A stretch of 64,000 nucleotides of DNA from Rhizobium sp. Root1212 (GTDB lineage Bacteria; Pseudomonadota; Alphaproteobacteria; Rhizobiales; Rhizobiaceae). The notes beneath the pieces are model-generated. The model saw only the letters and a program-made list of their open reading frames with translations. It was not told the origin of the DNA and did no database searches. The position numbers and the translations under genes were made by a program. The stretch spans positions 557,991 to 621,990 of the forward strand of contig NZ_LMDA01000012.1 of NCBI RefSeq assembly GCF_001424985.1, in the 5' to 3' direction. Below, piece by piece: positions 60,704 through 64,000 of the stretch. Within the stretch, counting starts at the first letter, position 1. Every line of letters starts with the position of its first letter.

Positions 60704-61885
60704 ATGGCGTCTGCGGTTCATAGCTTTTCCCGTGCCGGGATTTCCGGTCAGTCGGCTTCCGGTATCCGCCGCCTTCTCGGCGGTGCGGCCGTGCTCGGCG
60801 CGACGATCGCGGTGACCGCCTGGGCGGTTGCGACCTTCGCCACGATGGAGCGCATGACCCATGCGCCCAAGGGGGGCGCCCGGTTCGAAGCTTCCCTCGG
60901 CCTCAAGGCCATCGACCGGTCGCAGCCGACGATGCGCACGGTGCAACTCGCGAAATTCTCCCGTCTTCCGGGTCTGAAGCTCGAACTCGACGCGCTGGCA
61001 TCGGCAGCCCCCATCAAGGCCGTGGCCGCTACGGCTGGCGCCAAGCTTGAGGTTGCAGCCCTTACGAAGGCGCTGACGCGCTCTATGGTGGCGGCGGCCG
61101 AGGCTCAGGACAAGCTGAAGACCGGCTCCATTCCCGCCACGATCGACGGCAAGCCGGCGAGCATGGCGACGGCGCTGCTGGAACCGGCCAAGGTCACGCC
61201 CGGCGGGCTCACCAAACCTTTCAACCTCGTCATGACCGATGAGGACCAGGCGATGGATCGCGGTCTTCCGGGCGAGGGCCCGCTGCCGCTGCGCAAGCCG
61301 GCCCTGCCGAAGAGCCTCGCCGCCAAGGAGCTGGAAGAGGAAACCACCGGCAGCCGCGGCAAGGTCAAGGAACTCGCCTATGCGAAGCCGGACATCAAGC
61401 TGCTCGACGATGACGACGACGACAATGCCGTCCGGCCGAACTTCAGCGGCCGCAAGGGCACGGCCTATTACGACATCACCGCCGGCGTGGTCTACATGCC
61501 GAACGGCGAGCGGCTGGAAGCCCATTCCGGCATCGGCAAGATGCGCGACAACCCGGATTACGTCCACATCAAGATGCGTGGCCCGACGCCGCCCGGCACC
61601 TACAAGGTGACGCTGCGCGAATCGCTGTTCCACGGCGTCGAGGCCGTGCGCCTGACGCCGACCGACGGTGTCGCGCCCCATGGCCGCGTCGGCCTGCTCG
61701 CCCACAGCTACCTGCTGCGCAACCGCGGCGACAGCCATGGCTGCGTGGCCTTTGCGAACTATCCGAAGTTCCTGAAGGCCTTCAAGCGCGGCGAGATCAC
61801 CCACATGGTCATCGTCAAAAGCATGAAGGGCGGCTTCTCCGCGCCGAAGAAGACGCTGGCTTCGCTCTTTTCGAGAAACAGTTGA
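60704..61885 (+). CDS. DUF2778-domain protein with N-terminal membrane anchor
   Basis: A 393-residue protein: a transmembrane helix near residues 25-45 (LLGGAAVLGATIAVTAWAV), a variable Ala/Lys-rich middle, and a C-terminal DUF2778 domain (GTAYYDITAGVVYMPNGERLEAHSG, MRGPTPPGTYKVTLRES, then RNRGDSHGCVAF). The SHGC motif and the fold pattern resemble L,D-transpeptidase catalytic regions, so a role at the cell wall is plausible but unproven. The start at ATG 60704 is set by the anchor and by GAGT nearby; the open frame further upstream is not gene-like. Confidence 0.85.
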   Translation: MASAVHSFSRAGISGQSASGIRRLLGGAAVLGATIAVTAWAVATFATMERMTHAPKGGARFEASLGLKAIDRSQPTMRTVQLAKFSRLPGLKLELDALASAAPIKAVAATAGAKLEVAALTKALTRSMVAAAEAQDKLKTGSIPATIDGKPASMATALLEPAKVTPGGLTKPFNLVMTDEDQAMDRGLPGEGPLPLRKPALPKSLAAKELEEETTGSRGKVKELAYAKPDIKLLDDDDDDNAVRPNFSGRKGTAYYDITAGVVYMPNGERLEAHSGIGKMRDNPDYVHIKMRGPTPPGTYKVTLRESLFHGVEAVRLTPTDGVAPHGRVGLLAHSYLLRNRGDSHGCVAFANYPKFLKAFKRGEITHMVIVKSMKGGFSAPKKTLASLFSRNS

Positions 61886-62009
61886 TCTGCTAGAGTATAA
61901 AACAGATTGGGTGCCTAGGTTGCAAGTTCCTGTTTTTGTTGATGTCATCGCCGTTTAATCATTGCATGCGGTTTTGATATCCTGCCCTTTGCACATTCCG
62001 AATATCGAG

Positions 62010-62039
62010 CCCGCAGGTCCAAAAGCCCGCGGGTTTTTC
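62010..62039 (+). terminator. Probable intrinsic terminator downstream of the DUF2778 gene
   Basis: GCCCGC (62010-62015) pairs with GCGGGT (62030-62035), loop of 14 bases, followed by TTTTT. It is 125 bp after the DUF2778 stop. Confidence 0.55.
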
Positions 62040-62111
62040 GTTTGAAAGTCGTAAACACTTTCAAGAATTTCCGCAGAAGCGAAAATATCGGATCACAGTA
62101 TGTTGTCGCCA

Positions 62112-62156
62112 CACGCATCGGGAGAATGCGTGGGACGGCGCGCATCCCGAGGAGGG
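62112..62156 (+). promoter_or_regulatory. Leader hairpin with loop complementary to sequence before the ribosome site
   Basis: CACGCAT (62112-62118) pairs with ATGCGTG (62126-62132), loop CGGGAGA. TCGGGA (62118-62123) in this hairpin is complementary to TCCCGA (62145-62150), just before the ribosome site GGAGGG (62151-62156). Such loop-to-RBS pairing can form a pseudoknot that controls translation. The downstream gene is a purine/pyrimidine permease, a frequent target of nucleobase riboswitches, but I recognise no known motif. Confidence 0.35.
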
Positions 62157-62157
62157 T

Positions 62158-63717
62158 ATGTTGAGCGCCGTGGAGGAGTGCTGCTGCCACATGATCGGAG
62201 GCGATCAGGCAGGTGCAATCAATTCTGGGAGGATGCTCTTGCAAGCAAAGACAATCGAATCCGACGCCATGCGGCCTGAAGACGAACAGCTGCCGGTCGG
62301 GACCACGGCGGCCTACGGCCTGCAGCACGTGCTGACCATGTATGGCGGCATCGTCGCCGTGCCGCTGATCGTCGGCCAGGCCGCGGGCCTCGCACCGGCC
62401 GATATCGGCCTTCTGATCACCGCCTCGCTGTTTGCCGGCGGCCTCGCGACCCTGCTGCAGACGCTCGGCCTGCCGTTCCTCGGCGCGCAGCTGCCGCTGG
62501 TGCAGGGCGTGTCCTTTGCCAGCGTCGCCACCATCATCGCCGTGCTGACCGGCGGCGGCGACCTGCCGACCGTGTTCGGCGCCGTCATGGTCGCCTCCTT
62601 CGTCGGCTTCCTCGTGACGCCGGTCCTGTCGCGCATCACCAAATTCTTTCCCCCTCTCGTCAACGGTATCGTGGTGACGACGATCGGCATGACGCTGATG
62701 CCGGTCGCGGCCAACTGGGCCATGGGCGGCAACCGCAACGCGCCCGACTACGGCAGCGTTCCGAATATCGGCCTTGCCGGGCTGACGCTTCTGCTGGTGC
62801 TGGTGCTCAGCAAGCTCGGGCGTTCCTCCATCTCGCGCCTGTCGATCCTCTTGTCGATGGTGATCGGCACGCTGGTTGCGACGGCGCTCGGCATGGCGGA
62901 TTTCTCCCGCGTGGCCACGGGTCCGATCTTCTCCTTCCCGACCTTCTTCCACTTCGGCATGCCGCGTTTTGAAACGGCTGCGATCTTCTCGATGATGATC
63001 GTCGTCGTCGTCATCCTGGTGGAAACCTCCGCCGACATTCTCGCCGTCAGCGAAATCATCGGCACCAAGGTCGACTCCCGCCGCCTTGGCAACGGCCTGC
63101 GCGCCGACATGGCATCGAGCGTCCTGGCTCCGATCTTCGGCTCGTTCACCCAGAGCGCCTTTGCCCAGAACGTCGGCCTCGTCGCCGTCACCGGCGTCAA
63201 GAGCCGCTTCGTGGTCGCCGCCGGCGGCATGATCCTCGTCACCCTCGGCCTCTTGCCGGTGATGGGCCGCGTGATCGCAGCCGTTCCGCCGTCGGTTCTC
63301 GGCGGCGCCGGCATCGTGCTCTTCGGCACGGTCGCAGCCAGCGGTATCCGCACGCTGTCCAAGGTCGACTATGACGGCAACATGAACCTGATCATCGTCG
63401 CGACCTCGCTCGGCTTCGGCATGATCCCGATCGCAGCGCCGCAGTTCTACCACAACTTCCCGGCCTGGTTCGAAACCATCTTCCACTCGGGCATCTCGTC
63501 GGCGGCCCTGATGGCGATCTGCCTCAACCTGCTCTTCAACCATTTCCGTGCCGGCAACCCGGAGCGGCCTTCGGTTCTGGCGGAAGGAGCGGAACGCACC
63601 CTGCGCTACCAGTCGATCACCGACCTTCGGGACGGCGACTACTTCCGCGACGGCAAGCTCTTCAATGCCGACGGCAAGGAAATCGTCTGCGCGCCCAGCC
63701 CCGCCCACGGGCACTGA
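62158..63717 (+). CDS. NCS2-family nucleobase:cation symporter (xanthine/uracil permease)
   Basis: Inner-membrane purine or uracil importer of about 490-519 residues with 12-14 helices. GLQHVLTMYGGIVAVPLIVG is the N-terminal signature; FLGAQLPLVQGVSFASVATI, VVVVILVETSADILAVSEI (with the conserved Glu), and FGSFTQSAFAQNVGLVAVTGVKSRFV (the NCS2 Gln-Asn-VG motif) follow. The QNVGLVAVTGVKSR form favours purines such as xanthine or urate over uracil. The start is uncertain: ATG 62158 (adjacent to GGAGGG), ATG 62191, ATG 62232 or ATG 62271. Confidence 0.92.
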   Translation: MLSAVEECCCHMIGGDQAGAINSGRMLLQAKTIESDAMRPEDEQLPVGTTAAYGLQHVLTMYGGIVAVPLIVGQAAGLAPADIGLLITASLFAGGLATLLQTLGLPFLGAQLPLVQGVSFASVATIIAVLTGGGDLPTVFGAVMVASFVGFLVTPVLSRITKFFPPLVNGIVVTTIGMTLMPVAANWAMGGNRNAPDYGSVPNIGLAGLTLLLVLVLSKLGRSSISRLSILLSMVIGTLVATALGMADFSRVATGPIFSFPTFFHFGMPRFETAAIFSMMIVVVVILVETSADILAVSEIIGTKVDSRRLGNGLRADMASSVLAPIFGSFTQSAFAQNVGLVAVTGVKSRFVVAAGGMILVTLGLLPVMGRVIAAVPPSVLGGAGIVLFGTVAASGIRTLSKVDYDGNMNLIIVATSLGFGMIPIAAPQFYHNFPAWFETIFHSGISSAALMAICLNLLFNHFRAGNPERPSVLAEGAERTLRYQSITDLRDGDYFRDGKLFNADGKEIVCAPSPAHGH

Positions 63718-63867
63718 TATCCGGGACATGAGATCGATGATGGCGCCGGGAAACCGGCGCCATTGTCGTTTGGGGACATTTTTGGCGCGGCCCGATGGTT
63801 GCTGATGTCAAGGAACGGGGATGCGTTCACGCGGCGGGTTTCGCCCGTGGTTTGGGGATCAATCGGC

Positions 63868-63923
63868 CGGGACACATCGGGTGCCTCAGGGATTGGTAAA
63901 GTGGTGACACGCGATGTGTCCCG
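63868..63923. repeat. 12-bp perfect inverted repeat near the right window edge
   Basis: CGGGACACATCG (63868-63879) and CGATGTGTCCCG (63912-63923) are exact inverses, 32 bp apart. GGGACAC-type ends recall terminal repeats of some insertion-sequence families, but no transposase is visible in the 77 bases left. The remaining 283 bp after the permease hold no gene. Confidence 0.45.
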
Positions 63924-64000
63924 TCTCGGCGGTTTTTACCTGCAACTCCGGTTTCTCTGCGAAAGCGGCTGTTTGGCCGTTTTCCTGTGTGCCCCACAGG

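Noticed and set aside
61945..63729. 594-codon minus-strand frame opposite the NCS2 permease
   Set aside because: Highly charged low-complexity product, antisense to a clear membrane protein gene.

Overview
The window is a GC-rich (about 60-65%) alphaproteobacterial chromosome segment, most likely from a member of the Rhizobiaceae (Rhizobium/Agrobacterium/Shinella-like; genus not resolved). Grounds: a dcw cell-division cluster in the rhizobial order with rnpB just upstream, a very long QP-rich FtsZ linker, betaine-lipid genes btaAB, a Pit phosphate system with its DUF47 partner, CtrA-type TTAACCAT motifs, and several copies of an intergenic palindrome (CCCTTCTCCCC...GGATGAGGGG) that is widespread in rhizobial genomes. 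No prophage, complete insertion sequence, CRISPR array or tRNA was seen.

Layout. 1-16.5 kb: a decayed CPA2 antiporter; an MltB-type transglycosylase; a GH25 lysozyme; btaBA with a possible Pho box; a GGDEF-EAL protein; a class-C-like serine hydrolase; an SLT lipoprotein; a LysE exporter; PPi-dependent phosphofructokinase; a djlA-amidase pair; a second SLT protein; a sarcosine-oxidase-like flavoenzyme. 16.5-17 kb: RNase P RNA. 17.2-31.5 kb: CtrA box and a four-copy MraZ operator, then mraZ-rsmH-ftsL-ftsI-murE-murF-mraY-murD-ftsW-murG-murC-murB, all on + with short gaps or ATGA overlaps. 31.6-33.7 kb: a divergent pair, Tat-exported metallophosphoesterase (-) and aquaporin Z (+), interrupts the cluster and ends in a terminator. 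33.8-39.1 kb: ddl-ftsQ-ftsA-ftsZ with its own TTAACC-rich upstream region and a strong terminator. 39.4-45.8 kb: lpxC, bamD, recN, ligA. 45.8-64 kb: Pho-boxed DUF47-pit, a shortened FAH-family protein, panC-panB, azlC-azlD, aminopeptidase P, a structured ncRNA candidate, prmA, an FAD monooxygenase, SCO protein, cheW, pncA, creA, a diguanylate cyclase, a DUF2778 protein and an NCS2 purine/pyrimidine permease.

Most of the window builds and remodels the envelope: lipid II synthesis (MurB-G, MraY), septal synthesis (FtsW/FtsI/FtsL/FtsQ/FtsA/FtsZ), outer-membrane supply (LpxC, BamD) and an unusual number of peptidoglycan hydrolases flanking the cluster. Two phosphate-starvation outputs (bta lipids, pit) lie about 40 kb apart, each with a Pho-box candidate.

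Most unusual: ligA has a low-GC, divergent 5' third joined to an ordinary rhizobial body, with what looks like the original ligA 5' end left upstream as a 39-codon ORF. Other points worth a look are the +-strand structured RNA at 53.67-53.92 kb, the FAH-like protein lacking its metal-binding core, the two-lesion antiporter pseudogene, and a pseudoknot-capable leader before the NCS2 permease. I saw no wholly new multi-gene system; the window is largely core chromosome.
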